Positions 18,270-25,592 of a stretch of DNA of 64,000 bases are shown one piece after another. Location: assembly GCA_944322815.1 (NCBI GenBank), contig CALUQB010000008.1, positions 17,935 to 81,934 on the forward strand, in the 5' to 3' direction. The notes below the pieces were generated by a model. The model was not told the origin of the DNA and did not search any database. It saw nothing but the letters and a program-made list of their open reading frames with translations. The position numbers were made by a program, and so were the translations under genes. This DNA comes from an uncultured Bacteroidales bacterium (GTDB taxonomy: Bacteria > Bacteroidota > Bacteroidia > Bacteroidales > UBA932). Position 1 is the first letter of the stretch. Every line of letters starts with the position of its first letter.

Positions 18270-19220
18270 TCATTTCAGAGATGCGAGGCAATTCGTGACA
18301 TTGGTGAAAATCCGGTCCCTGACATTCTGGGAATCCTCTGCCTTCACGAACTTTTCACCGGTGATATGTTCGTACAGTTCGATATACCTGTCAGTGATGC
18401 TGCTGACTATTTCAGGAGTCATTTCAGGTACAGTCTGACCCTCTTTCCCCTGGAAACCGTTGGCCATCAGCCATTCGCGTACGAATTCCTTCGAAAGCTG
18501 CTTCTGCTTCTCACCTTTGGCCAGCCTCTCCTCGTATCCGTCGGCATAGAAGTAACGTGAAGAATCAGGAGTGTGGATCTCATCCATCAGGTAGATGATC
18601 CCGTTTTTCTTTCCGAACTCGTATTTGGTATCCACCAGGATGAGTCCCATTTTCGCTGCTATCTCCGTGCCTCTCTGGAAAATGGCTCTGGTATATTTTT
18701 CCAGCTGCTCGTAGTCTTCGCGGCTTACCAGTCCTGATGCGATGATATCCTCCTTCGAGATGTCCTCGTCATGCCCTTCCGCAGCCTTGGTGGTCGGTGT
18801 GATGATAGGCTCAGGGAATTTCTGGTTTTCGACCATGCCTTCAGGCAGAGTGATTCCGCACAGAGTCCTCTTGCCGGCCTTGTACTCTCTCCAGGCATGT
18901 CCTGAAAGATAACCCCTGATGACCATCTCCACCTTGAAAGGCTCGCACTTGTGGCCTATGGTCACCATAGGATCCGCCTCGGCGATCTTCCAGTTCGGGA
19001 GGATGTCGGTAGTCGCATCCAGGAATTTTGAAGCTATCTGGTTCAGCACCTGCCCCTTGTATGGGATCCCTTTCGGCAGTACCACATCGAATGCTGAAAT
19101 TCTGTCAGTGACAATCATCACCAGATACTCGTTGTCGATGTCATATACATCGCGTACTTTCCCGACATATTTGCTTGTCTGTCCCGGGAAATTGAAATCG
19201 GTTTTGGTAATAGCTTCCAT
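18270..19220 (-). CDS. purC: Phosphoribosylaminoimidazole-succinocarboxamide synthase (SAICAR synthetase)
   Basis: A 316-residue cytosolic enzyme of de novo purine synthesis, ligating aspartate to CAIR with [33 protein letters not shown] covers the nucleotide-binding loop and first strands (about residues 15-45). [20 protein letters not shown], the acidic block EGHDEDIS, and LVDTKYEFG are the other family signatures. The C-terminal extension of about 60 residues is typical of the longer Bacteroidetes/eukaryote-like form. The start is the ATG at 19220 ([20 protein letters not shown]). A longer frame to 19367 adds non-family sequence and covers the promoter region; a CAAAGGTA (TACCTTTG on the minus strand) lies at 19253-19260. 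Confidence 0.95.
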   Translation of the reverse strand: MEAITKTDFNFPGQTSKYVGKVRDVYDIDNEYLVMIVTDRISAFDVVLPKGIPYKGQVLNQIASKFLDATTDILPNWKIAEADPMVTIGHKCEPFKVEMVIRGYLSGHAWREYKAGKRTLCGITLPEGMVENQKFPEPIITPTTKAAEGHDEDISKEDIIASGLVSREDYEQLEKYTRAIFQRGTEIAAKMGLILVDTKYEFGKKNGIIYLMDEIHTPDSSRYFYADGYEERLAKGEKQKQLSKEFVREWLMANGFQGKEGQTVPEMTPEIVSSITDRYIELYEHITGEKFVKAEDSQNVRDRIFTNVTNCLASLK

Positions 19221-19252
19221 TATGTTTTGTGATTTGATCCAGTTTTGACATG

Positions 19253-19260
19253 CAAAGGTA
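19253..19260 (-). promoter_or_regulatory. -7 promoter box of purC
   Basis: TACCTTTG on the minus strand fits TAnnTTTG exactly and lies 33 bases upstream of the chosen purC ATG, giving a short untranslated leader. Confidence 0.6.
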
Positions 19261-19423
19261 TGAAAACTCTCGGAAATTGATACCTGTTTTGGAATATTCC
19301 TCTCCTCCCGTGCAAGATTTCGGCTCCGGAAGGATTTAATCTGATGAAATGGCAGTTTTACCGACACTTACGGGATGTGGCATACACTTTGACAATATGC
19401 CCGCGACATAAAAATCTGAAATT

Positions 19424-20020
19424 ATGAAAAAGATCATGTTTATACTGATGTTGATATCAGTCTGGGTATCAGGGTCAGCCCAGAATAAAGAGACCCTGCA
19501 GGAGAGGATCGACCGCTGGAAGAGCGATATGGCCGAATTCAACGAAGGCCGCAGGGGAGTCGAACAGAAGCAGGCCGTACTGGATACATTGGCATGGCTG
19601 CAAGCCGACCAGGCTCTGAGAGATTCTTCGTTTGTGGTCGAAGCCGATGCAGTGACATTCAAGTACGGGACCAGAGTCCAGGTGAATTCCACGACCAATT
19701 TCATTTCCATGGAAGGGGACAGGGCTGTGATCCAGATTTCTCCGAGCTATGTGTACGGAGGGCCTAACGGTGTCGGAGGCATCACGGTCGACGGGGTCGT
19801 CTCGAATGTCAGCCTTACTTCCGACAAGAAAGGGCGTATCCATTATTCCATGTATGTGACGGGCAGGGCAGTGAGCGCTACCGTGTCCATCAGCATGACT
19901 CCTGGCTCGAACAGGGCTGTCGTGGTGGTCTCTCCTACTTTCAACTCGAATGACGTACGTCTGGAAGGCTATCTGGTCCCGGCCGGGCATTCCCGCGTAT
20001 TTGAAGGTACAACTCTCTGA
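19424..20020 (+). CDS. DUF4251 domain secreted protein
   Basis: A 198-residue protein with a cleavable signal peptide (MKKIMFILMLISVWVSGSAQ). The body has the DUF4251 pattern: a charged helical start, then FVVEADAVTFKYGTRVQVNS, NFISMEGDRAVIQISPS, a Gly-rich GGPNGVGGITVDGVV loop and YMYVTGRAVSATVSISMTPG-type strands. The family is found widely in Bacteroidetes envelopes, and its function is unknown. It is the first of three short exported proteins (11-bp then 18-bp gaps), so the cluster is very probably an operon for an envelope-associated function. Nothing in the protein suggests catalysis. Confidence 0.85.
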   Translation: MKKIMFILMLISVWVSGSAQNKETLQERIDRWKSDMAEFNEGRRGVEQKQAVLDTLAWLQADQALRDSSFVVEADAVTFKYGTRVQVNSTTNFISMEGDRAVIQISPSYVYGGPNGVGGITVDGVVSNVSLTSDKKGRIHYSMYVTGRAVSATVSISMTPGSNRAVVVVSPTFNSNDVRLEGYLVPAGHSRVFEGTTL

Positions 20021-20031
20021 AACAAAAGGAT

Positions 20032-20694
20032 ATGAAAAAGTTTATATTGATGTTTTTTGCATTGGCAGGTACAGCAGCTGTATCCTGCCAGAAATTACCG
20101 GCGGTAGTGGATGCCGACGGGGAGTTCCTGGTTTCCACTTCGTATGATCAGGAGACGGATTTCAGCAAATATTCGACTTTTACGGTGGCTGACAGCGTAC
20201 TGGTGCTGGATTCTTATTTCCGCTGCGATACTGTGAAAAATTCTTTCACGGACAAGCTGGTGGAGAAGTTCCGCCAGAAGATGGAAAGCCGCGGCTACAC
20301 TTACGTGCCTGCGGATGAAGTCCGGGACGGGAATTCCGCAGCTGATCTGGCCCTCCAGATGACATATGTAGGTGATACGGATTATTACGTGGATTATGTG
20401 GATCCGTACTGGTGGCTGGACTATCCTGGCTACTGGTCTTCATACTACTGGGGCAGCTGGGGCGGCGGCTGGTACTATCCGTATCCTGTGGTCTATCAGT
20501 TCTCCACGCACTCGCTTATGGTGGATATGGCGGATCTGACCTCTTCTGAGGGAGAGGATGCCAGGCTGCCGGTAGTATGGAGCTGTATGATAAACGGGGA
20601 AGCCGGCTACGCCAATGTCGACTACCGCAGATTCATGATAGCCATCGACCAGGCGTTCACCCAGTCGGAATATATCGGGAAGGACGCGAACTGA
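20032..20694 (+). CDS. DUF4136 domain lipoprotein
   Basis: A 220-residue lipoprotein. The signal peptide ends in a lipobox AAVSC with the lipidated Cys at residue 19. DUF4136 features are present: the FSKYSTFTVADS strand near the start, a helix with KLVEKFRQKMESRGYTYV, DLALQMTY, and a striking aromatic/Gly segment (about 118-150) with repeated Tyr/Trp/Gly (DPYWWLDYPGYWSSYYWGSW). That segment could be flexible or membrane-surface seeking. The family has no defined function; members sit in Gram-negative envelopes. It lies between the DUF4251 gene and a small beta-barrel gene in one apparent operon. Confidence 0.85.
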   Translation: MKKFILMFFALAGTAAVSCQKLPAVVDADGEFLVSTSYDQETDFSKYSTFTVADSVLVLDSYFRCDTVKNSFTDKLVEKFRQKMESRGYTYVPADEVRDGNSAADLALQMTYVGDTDYYVDYVDPYWWLDYPGYWSSYYWGSWGGGWYYPYPVVYQFSTHSLMVDMADLTSSEGEDARLPVVWSCMINGEAGYANVDYRRFMIAIDQAFTQSEYIGKDAN

Positions 20695-20712
20695 TTCATG
20701 GGAGGATAAAAG

Positions 20713-21315
20713 ATGAAAAAGTTTGTAATAATGACGGTAGCCGTGATTCTCACGGCAATATGTGCTGATGCACAGGTAGGAAGAAGGTTTTATGTGGATG
20801 CAGGATGGCAGTTCAACGGTACTGTGTCAAACAGTTTCTCCGACAATGCCAGCGGTTGGGGCGGCTATGTCGAAGGAGGGTATTATGTCCTTCCGCGCGT
20901 GGCTGTCGGGGCCTTTGCCAGTTTCAATACGAACAACGAGTATTTCCCGAAACAGACCTATGATACGGGAGACGGTACGTCAGTGACGACCGATATGTAC
21001 CATTCTCTGTATCAGGTTCCGTTCGGAGCCACGCTCCGCTACAGATTCGCCTGGAAAAAGGTGCAGCCGTATGTGGAAGCCAAGCTCGGGGCAAATTATG
21101 CGAGGGAATATGAACTGTACTCCACTTTCGGAGCCAGGGACTCTCAGTGGGGCTTCTATGTCTCTCCTGAGGCGGGTGTGGTCTTCCATCCTTTCAACAA
21201 GAGCAATCTCGGTCTGCAGTTGTCTGCATACTACAGCTATGCTACGAACAGAAGCAAGGCTTTCGGAATCGACGGATTGAACAACCTCGGTTTCAAAGTG
21301 GGCCTTTCATTCTGA
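20713..21315 (+). CDS. Small outer-membrane beta-barrel protein
   Basis: A 200-residue protein with a signal peptide (MKKFVIMTVAVILTAICADA). The remainder is made of alternating amphipathic strands with aromatic residues at strand ends (FYVDAGWQFNGTV, GGYVEGGYYVLPRVAVGAFA, GATLRYRFAWKKVQPYVEAK, WGFYVSPEAGVVFHPF, LGLQLSAYYSYA) and a C-terminal LGFKVGLSF. The terminal Phe is the usual signal for the BAM machinery. This suits an eight-stranded barrel of the OmpW/OmpX-like class. Its role is unknown. It is the last gene of the three-gene envelope cluster. Confidence 0.85.
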   Translation: MKKFVIMTVAVILTAICADAQVGRRFYVDAGWQFNGTVSNSFSDNASGWGGYVEGGYYVLPRVAVGAFASFNTNNEYFPKQTYDTGDGTSVTTDMYHSLYQVPFGATLRYRFAWKKVQPYVEAKLGANYAREYELYSTFGARDSQWGFYVSPEAGVVFHPFNKSNLGLQLSAYYSYATNRSKAFGIDGLNNLGFKVGLSF

Positions 21316-21400
21316 TCTCGTCCCGGTCTCATGCCTTGTCCGGGACGGATGGGATGAAGATAAAAATGAGATTTTGTCTTCCCCATCAGAAAAAAAACCT

Positions 21401-21446
21401 TATATTTGAGGATGTGTCAGGATTCTGGCACATCCTTGTTTTTTTA
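21401..21446 (+). promoter_or_regulatory. Overlapping -7 box and terminator-like hairpin before manC
   Basis: TATATTTG (21401-21408) fits the -7 consensus for the manC operon. It is immediately followed by GGATGTGTC/GGCACATCC (21410-21435) and TTGTTTTTTT, the form of an intrinsic terminator. The hairpin could end the upstream barrel-protein transcript, or form at the 5' end of the manC message. Confidence 0.5.
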
Positions 21447-21471
21447 CTGATCCGTCGAAACGGCGTTTTTT

Positions 21472-22524
21472 ATGGACAAGAATACACATGTCGTCATAAT
21501 GGCCGGAGGTGTCGGCAGCAGACTCTGGCCGGCCAGCACACCTCAGACTCCGAAACAGTTCATAGATGTGCTGGGAGTGGGCAAGTCTCTGATACAGCTT
21601 ACTGTGGACAGATTCAGGCCTGTCTGCCCTATGTCCCATTTCTGGGTGGTGACTTCCTCCAGGTATGTGGATATGGTGAGAGCACAGCTTCCGGACATTC
21701 CTTCTGAAAATATTCTCGCAGAGCCTGAGGCCAGGAACACTGCGCCATGTATAGCTTATTCATGCTGGAAGATAGCGGCAAGGTTCCCGGATGCGAACAT
21801 TGTGGTGACTCCGGCAGATGCTCTGGTACTGGAAAAGGAGGTTTTCGTGAATGTCGTTTCGACAGCCCTTTCCTTTTCCGCTTCGAATCCTGCAGTGGTT
21901 ACAGTCGGGATTGTTCCTACCAGACCTGAGACCGGCTACGGATATATCTGTGCAGGGAAAGCTGAATATGGGAAGGTGACCAAAGTGCAGGCTTTCAAGG
22001 AGAAGCCCGATGCCGTCACCGCTGAAAAATATTTGTCGGAAGGAAATTATTTCTGGAATGCCGGTATTTTCGTATGGAATGTAAGGACCATAGTTTCGCA
22101 GTTCCGGCAGTTTTCTCCAGGCATAGCCGGGGTGATGGACAGGCTGGCTCCTCATCTGTATACGGACACCGAGACTACGGCGCTGAAGGAACTTTTCCCT
22201 CAGTGCGAGAAGATATCCATTGACTATGCCGTGATGGAGAAATCTCCCGACATCTTCGTGATAGCGGCGGATCTCGGATGGAGCGATCTGGGAAGCTGGG
22301 GTTCCGTAAAGTCGCATATAGCAAGGGATGATGACGGAAATGCCGTAGTCGGGGATGATGTGAGGCTTTTCCACTGCAGGGAATGCGTGGTCCATCTGCC
22401 TTCGGTGAAATCTGCTATACTTGAAGGACTTGACGGGTATATCGTGGCGGAGAAAAACGGTGCGCTTCTGGTATGCCGTCTTTCCGATGAACAGCATATA
22501 AGGGAATATTCTTCCGGGAAATGA
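21472..22524 (+). CDS. manC: Mannose-1-phosphate guanylyltransferase
   Basis: A 350-residue nucleotidyltransferase making GDP-mannose from GTP and mannose-1-phosphate, the precursor for GDP-fucose and mannosylated surface glycans. The N-terminal signature GGVGSRLWPAS and PKQF (residues 11-29) binds the nucleotide. Further on are TPADALVLE, the FKEKP catalytic loop (about 181) and NYFWNAGIFVWN (about 194), then DYAVMEKS and LGWSDLGSW (about 250-280). The length corresponds to the mono-functional form without the C-terminal isomerase domain; a separate phosphomannose isomerase is at 60015. It starts a tight three-gene cluster (4-bp gap to the next gene). Confidence 0.93.
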   Translation: MDKNTHVVIMAGGVGSRLWPASTPQTPKQFIDVLGVGKSLIQLTVDRFRPVCPMSHFWVVTSSRYVDMVRAQLPDIPSENILAEPEARNTAPCIAYSCWKIAARFPDANIVVTPADALVLEKEVFVNVVSTALSFSASNPAVVTVGIVPTRPETGYGYICAGKAEYGKVTKVQAFKEKPDAVTAEKYLSEGNYFWNAGIFVWNVRTIVSQFRQFSPGIAGVMDRLAPHLYTDTETTALKELFPQCEKISIDYAVMEKSPDIFVIAADLGWSDLGSWGSVKSHIARDDDGNAVVGDDVRLFHCRECVVHLPSVKSAILEGLDGYIVAEKNGALLVCRLSDEQHIREYSSGK

Positions 22525-22528
22525 GGCT

Positions 22529-23293
22529 ATGGAACAGAACGAAAGAATACACTACCGGACAGTGATCATATCCGATGTCCACATAGGTTCAGCCCATTCC
22601 AAGGTGAAAGAGGCGGCTGATTTCCTGAGCAGGGTAGACTGTGACAGGCTGATATTGAACGGAGACATCATAGACGGATGGCAGCTGCAGAAAAAGTCGT
22701 CCGGAAAGAAATGGAATCCTGAATATACCAGATTCACGAAGGTGATCATGAAGATGATGGAAGTCCATGATACGGAAGTGATTTATCTGCGGGGAAACCA
22801 TGACGACTTTCTGGAGAATCTGGTACCTCTCAGGCTTGGGAACATCAGCGTCTTGCAGGATTATATACTGGAATCGGGGCAGCACCGTTTCTTCGTGACC
22901 CATGGTGATGTTTTCGACAGTGTGACATCGAAGATGGAGTGGCTGGCCAAGCTCGGCGATGTGAGCTATACTGCGCTGCTTCGTTTCAACAGCATATACA
23001 ACAAATTCCGCAGCCGTCAGGGCAAGCCGTATTTTTCCCTGTCCCAGGCTTTGAAACACAAGGTGAAGCAGGCTGTCTCGTTCATTTCGGGATTCGAGCG
23101 CATGCTTACGGATCTGGCAAGGTCGAAGCGGTGTGACGGTGTCATCTGCGGCCATATACATTATCCTGAAGACAGGATGATAGACGGGATCTGGTATCTG
23201 AATTCGGGAGACTGGGTCGAGTCCATGTCGGCATTGCTCGAAGACGAGCAAGGAAACTGGAGAATAATGAGATACAGGGAAGAATATCTTTGA
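22529..23293 (+). CDS. Calcineurin-like phosphoesterase, UDP-2,3-diacylglucosamine diphosphatase-like
   Basis: A 254-residue metallophosphoesterase with all five motif blocks in order: SDVHIGS (about 14), NGDIIDGW (about 45), RGNHDD (about 84), THGDVFDS (about 117) and CGHIHYPEDR (about 206). Motif order and the WNSGDWVES-like tail (LNSGDWVESMSALLE) resemble the LpxH-like group that hydrolyses UDP-2,3-diacylglucosamine in lipid A synthesis. In Bacteroidetes such proteins are commonly annotated that way, but paralogues exist, so the substrate is inferred. Its position between manC and a glycosyltransferase fits a cell-envelope glycan or glycolipid role. Confidence 0.85.
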   Translation: MEQNERIHYRTVIISDVHIGSAHSKVKEAADFLSRVDCDRLILNGDIIDGWQLQKKSSGKKWNPEYTRFTKVIMKMMEVHDTEVIYLRGNHDDFLENLVPLRLGNISVLQDYILESGQHRFFVTHGDVFDSVTSKMEWLAKLGDVSYTALLRFNSIYNKFRSRQGKPYFSLSQALKHKVKQAVSFISGFERMLTDLARSKRCDGVICGHIHYPEDRMIDGIWYLNSGDWVESMSALLEDEQGNWRIMRYREEYL

Positions 23294-23330
23294 TTTCATT
23301 GGCCGGAAGGCCGGTAAAAATATTTTCAGT

Positions 23331-24413
23331 ATGGGAAAAGGTCTGAAATATCTGTTCATAGTACAGGGTGAGGGAAGGGGGCATCTGACCCAGGCCATGG
23401 CTCTGGAAAAGCTTCTGACGGAGAACGGACATCAGGTCGTGGGGATTCTGGTAGGGAAGAGCCAGGCCCGGCAGTTGCCGGAGTTTTTCGTCAGGGGCGT
23501 GTCGGCTCCTGTACGGCAGTTCGACAGCGTGAATTTCCAGCCGTCATCTGAAAACAGGACTGTCAACATGCTCAGGAGCGTGCTGTACAATATAGAAAAG
23601 TTTCCTCAGTACCTGAAAAGCATCCTGTTCCTGAAAGATGCTATCCGTGATTCGGAGGCTGATGTCGTAGTGAATTTTTATGAGCTGCTGACCGGCATTA
23701 CTTATTTCAATTTCAAGATAGATATTCCGAATATCAGTATCGGCCATCAGTATCTGTTCCATCATTCCGATTTTCATCTTGGCGATTCCGGTATCATCGG
23801 TACGGAGGGACTGCAGATTTTTACCAAAATCACTGCGATAGGGGCGCACAAGAGGCTTGCGCTGTCTTTCCGCAGCATGGATGACGATGAGCAGAAACGC
23901 ATCCGGGTGGTCCCTCCGATCCTCCGGGAGTCAGTGCTGGAGACGGAGCCGTCGAAGGGAAACTATATTCATGGATATATGCTGAATTCCGGTTTCTCGG
24001 AGGATGTGATGAAGTGGCATGCCGCGCATCCGGAGGTAGAGCTGCGCTTCTTCTGGGACCGCTGGTCCGAGACTCCGGTGAAAAGGATAGACGATACTCT
24101 GAGTTTCTATCTTCTGGACGATGTGGAGTTCCTGAAGCAGATGGCCGGATGCATGGCATTTGCGAGTACGGCCGGTTTCGAGTCTGTATGCGAGGCGATG
24201 TATTTCGGCAAGCCGATACTCATGGTGCCGTCTCATATAGAGCAGAGGTGCAATGCGTTTGATGCTGTCAGAAGCGGTGTGGGGATAAGTTCCGATTTCT
24301 TTGATTTGTCCGCATTGCTGGAGTTCGCCGGAAGATTTACTCCCGATCCTGCGTTCCCTGACTGGGCACGTTCCGCCAGACGACGGATACTTCAGGAGCT
24401 GATCGAACTTTAG
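23331..24413 (+). CDS. GT-B type glycosyltransferase family protein (MurG-like fold)
   Basis: A 360-residue protein beginning FIVQGEGRGHLTQAMALEKLL, the Gly-rich N-terminal acceptor-site loop typical of GT-B enzymes related to family 28 (MurG, diacylglycerol glucosyltransferases). The C-terminal half has AFASTAGFESVCEAMYFGKPILMVP and QRCNAFDA (about 275-315), matching the donor-binding GGxxS/E region in which a conserved Glu contacts the nucleotide sugar. No membrane segment is seen; a peripheral inner-membrane protein is likely. It follows the phosphoesterase gene by 37 bp in the same direction. The donor and acceptor sugars cannot be told from the sequence. Confidence 0.8.
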   Translation: MGKGLKYLFIVQGEGRGHLTQAMALEKLLTENGHQVVGILVGKSQARQLPEFFVRGVSAPVRQFDSVNFQPSSENRTVNMLRSVLYNIEKFPQYLKSILFLKDAIRDSEADVVVNFYELLTGITYFNFKIDIPNISIGHQYLFHHSDFHLGDSGIIGTEGLQIFTKITAIGAHKRLALSFRSMDDDEQKRIRVVPPILRESVLETEPSKGNYIHGYMLNSGFSEDVMKWHAAHPEVELRFFWDRWSETPVKRIDDTLSFYLLDDVEFLKQMAGCMAFASTAGFESVCEAMYFGKPILMVPSHIEQRCNAFDAVRSGVGISSDFFDLSALLEFAGRFTPDPAFPDWARSARRRILQELIEL

Positions 24414-24457
24414 TATTTGTCTTCAAGTGAAAATTTATCGAATTTTCTATAGAAAAA

Positions 24458-24489
24458 TTTGGAGAATTCGAATTTAAGACATACCTTTG
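24458..24489 (+). promoter_or_regulatory. Promoter of the tRNA-Lys pair
   Basis: TTTG (24458-24461), a 20-base spacer and TACCTTTG (24482-24489) match the primary sigma consensus of Bacteroidetes. The following CAATCCC is shared with the rRNA promoter at 63462-63492, so both stable-RNA promoters use the same extended form. Confidence 0.8.
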
Positions 24490-24536
24490 CAATCCCAATT
24501 CAGAAACAGCGCGTTTCTGATCCGGGAAAATGGGAA

Positions 24537-24609
24537 GATTCGTTAGCTCAGCTGGTAGAGCACAACACTTTTAATGTTGGGGTCTTGGGTTCGAATCCCA
24601 AACGGATCA
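24537..24609 (+). tRNA. tRNA-Lys (anticodon TTT)
   Basis: A full cloverleaf: acceptor GATTCGT/ACGGATC with one T-G pair, D arm GCTC-AGCTGGTA-GAGC, anticodon stem CAACA/TGTTG around loop CTTTTAA (anticodon TTT), and T arm TTGGG-TTCGAAT-CCCAA. The discriminator is A, and no CCA is encoded. Confidence 0.96.
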
Positions 24610-24642
24610 CAGAGTAGCTGTTCTGACAGTATTTGAAATCTT

Positions 24643-24715
24643 GCTTCCTTAGCTCAGTTGGTAGAGCACGACACTCTTAATGTTGGGGTCCAGGGTTCGA
24701 GCCCCTGAGGGAGCA
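24643..24715 (+). tRNA. tRNA-Lys (anticodon CTT)
   Basis: Acceptor GCTTCCT/AGGGAGC, D arm GCTC/GAGC, anticodon loop CTCTTAA (anticodon CTT) on stem CGACA/TGTTG, and T arm CAGGG-TTCGAGC-CCCTG. It lies 33 bases after the first tRNA-Lys and shares its promoter, so together the pair reads AAA and AAG. Confidence 0.96.
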
Positions 24716-24722
24716 CATCTTT

Positions 24723-24766
24723 AAAAGGCTAATTCAGTATTTAACACTGAGTTAGCCTTTATTTGT
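24723..24766 (+). terminator. Terminator of the tRNA-Lys transcript
   Basis: AAAGGCTAATTCAGT and ACTGAGTTAGCCTTT form a 15-bp stem with one wobble pair, followed by ATTTG. It directly follows the second tRNA. Confidence 0.75.
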
Positions 24767-24798
24767 GTCTGAAAATTGCCGACTTTTTAAAAAAGCAT

Positions 24799-24838
24799 TA
24801 TATTTGTACCGATTTAAGTACATCAAAAGTACAGCACT
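24799..24838 (+). promoter_or_regulatory. Promoter and possible operator of the toxin-antitoxin operon
   Basis: TATATTTG (24799-24806) is a consensus -7 box. The region between it and the ATG holds three spaced GTAC half-sites (TTGTACC, AAGTACA, AAGTACAG), of the kind bound by the antitoxin in autoregulated YefM/YoeB operons. Binding is inferred. Confidence 0.5.
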
Positions 24839-25117
24839 ATGAAAACAGTAAATTTTACAGAGTTGAGGAAAAACCTACGCTCATACCTGGACGGGGTAAT
24901 AAACGACACCGACACGGTGGTAATAAGCCGGGAAAACGGCACGGCCGCCGTCATTATCTCCATGGATGAGTATAACGCCATAAAAGAAACGGAATATATC
25001 ATGCAATCCCCGGCGACAGTGGAAGCGATACGGAGGGCATCAGATGAGCTGGACAGGGGAGAATCTGTTAGACAGGAAGACGGGGAATCGGTAGAGGATT
25101 TTTTGGCACGCATCTGA
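24839..25117 (+). CDS. Phd/YefM family antitoxin
   Basis: A 92-residue DNA-binding antitoxin. The N-terminal half has the Phd/YefM fold: MKTVNFTELRKNLRSYLDGV, then VVISRENGTAAVIISMDEYNAIKET, the standard pattern of this family. The acidic C-terminal tail (about 60-92, SDELDRGESVRQEDGESVED) is the flexible part that wraps the toxin. It would neutralise the YoeB-like toxin encoded one base after its stop codon and repress its own promoter. The pair sits immediately downstream of two tRNA-Lys genes, a common landing area for acquired DNA. I am confident of the family. Confidence 0.93.
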   Translation: MKTVNFTELRKNLRSYLDGVINDTDTVVISRENGTAAVIISMDEYNAIKETEYIMQSPATVEAIRRASDELDRGESVRQEDGESVEDFLARI

Positions 25118-25118
25118 T

Positions 25119-25388
25119 ATGTACCGTTTAGTCTTTTCAATGCAGGCAAAATCCGATTGGGACTATTGGAAACAGTCGGGGAATACCGCCATAATGAGAA
25201 AAATTGCCGCTCTGCTTGAGGATATGACGGCACACCCATATACGGGCATCGGAAAACCGGAGCAGCTGAAATACGGGTTGTCCGGCTGCTGGTCAAGGCG
25301 TATAAACAGGGAACACCGGATTATTTACCGTGTGAAAGAAACTGAAATTGAGGTTGAAGTACTGTCTATGCGGTATCATTACAGATAA
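25119..25388 (+). CDS. Txe/YoeB family addiction-module toxin (mRNA interferase)
   Basis: An 89-residue RelE-fold endoribonuclease that cleaves mRNA in the ribosomal A site. It has the YoeB-specific blocks: MTAHPYTGIGKPEQLKYGLSG-type centre (HPYTGIGKPEQLK, about 46-58), CWSRRINREHRIIYRV (about 64-79) and the C-terminal MRYHY. Conserved Glu near residue 51, Arg at about 67, and the final His/Tyr pair (RYHYR) correspond to the E. coli YoeB catalytic residues, so the toxin looks active. The start ATG is one base after the antitoxin stop, giving tight translational coupling. Confidence 0.94.
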   Translation: MYRLVFSMQAKSDWDYWKQSGNTAIMRKIAALLEDMTAHPYTGIGKPEQLKYGLSGCWSRRINREHRIIYRVKETEIEVEVLSMRYHYR

Positions 25389-25397
25389 TCCCAAATT

Positions 25398-25508
25398 ATG
25401 GAACTGATTTATTTGTTTGCCATTCTTGCCGTGCTCGGCATCATAGGCATAATATACGCGGCCTTTGAATTTCACAGGCAGAACAACCGCCCGACAAAAA
25501 AGGAGTGA
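25398..25508 (+). CDS. Putative 36-residue single-span membrane peptide
   Basis: A short ORF starting 9 bp after the YoeB stop. It encodes Met-Glu, a hydrophobic segment (LIYLFAILAVLGIIGIIY, residues 3-20) and a polar basic tail ending RPTKKE. That is one transmembrane helix with a charged C-terminus, and the coding stretch ends shortly before a strong terminator. It is on the same transcript as the toxin-antitoxin pair, which is the main support that it is real. I do not recognise a family; a third component of the module or an unrelated microprotein are both possible. Confidence 0.45.
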   Translation: MELIYLFAILAVLGIIGIIYAAFEFHRQNNRPTKKE

Positions 25509-25532
25509 GGAAATACAATTGGTATAATGCCA

Positions 25533-25574
25533 AATTAAGCCGGCACGGGAATCTTCTTCCCGGCCGGCTTAATC
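25533..25574. terminator. Strong bidirectional terminator
   Basis: AATTAAGCCGGC-a-CGGGAA / TTCCCG-GCCGGCTTAAT forms a long GC-rich stem flanked by A/T. It separates the plus-strand toxin-antitoxin transcript from the minus-strand end of the glycosaminoglycan operon. Confidence 0.85.
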
Positions 25575-25592
25575 GTACGTGTCAGGTCAGGG

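Noticed and set aside
19221-19367. Longer purC start
   Set aside because: The added 49 residues are unrelated to the family and cover a consensus promoter; the ATG at 19220 matches family starts.
24537-25574. Integrative element at tRNA-Lys
   Set aside because: No integrase, no repeated tRNA 3' end and no other mobile gene are visible between the tRNA pair and the terminator.
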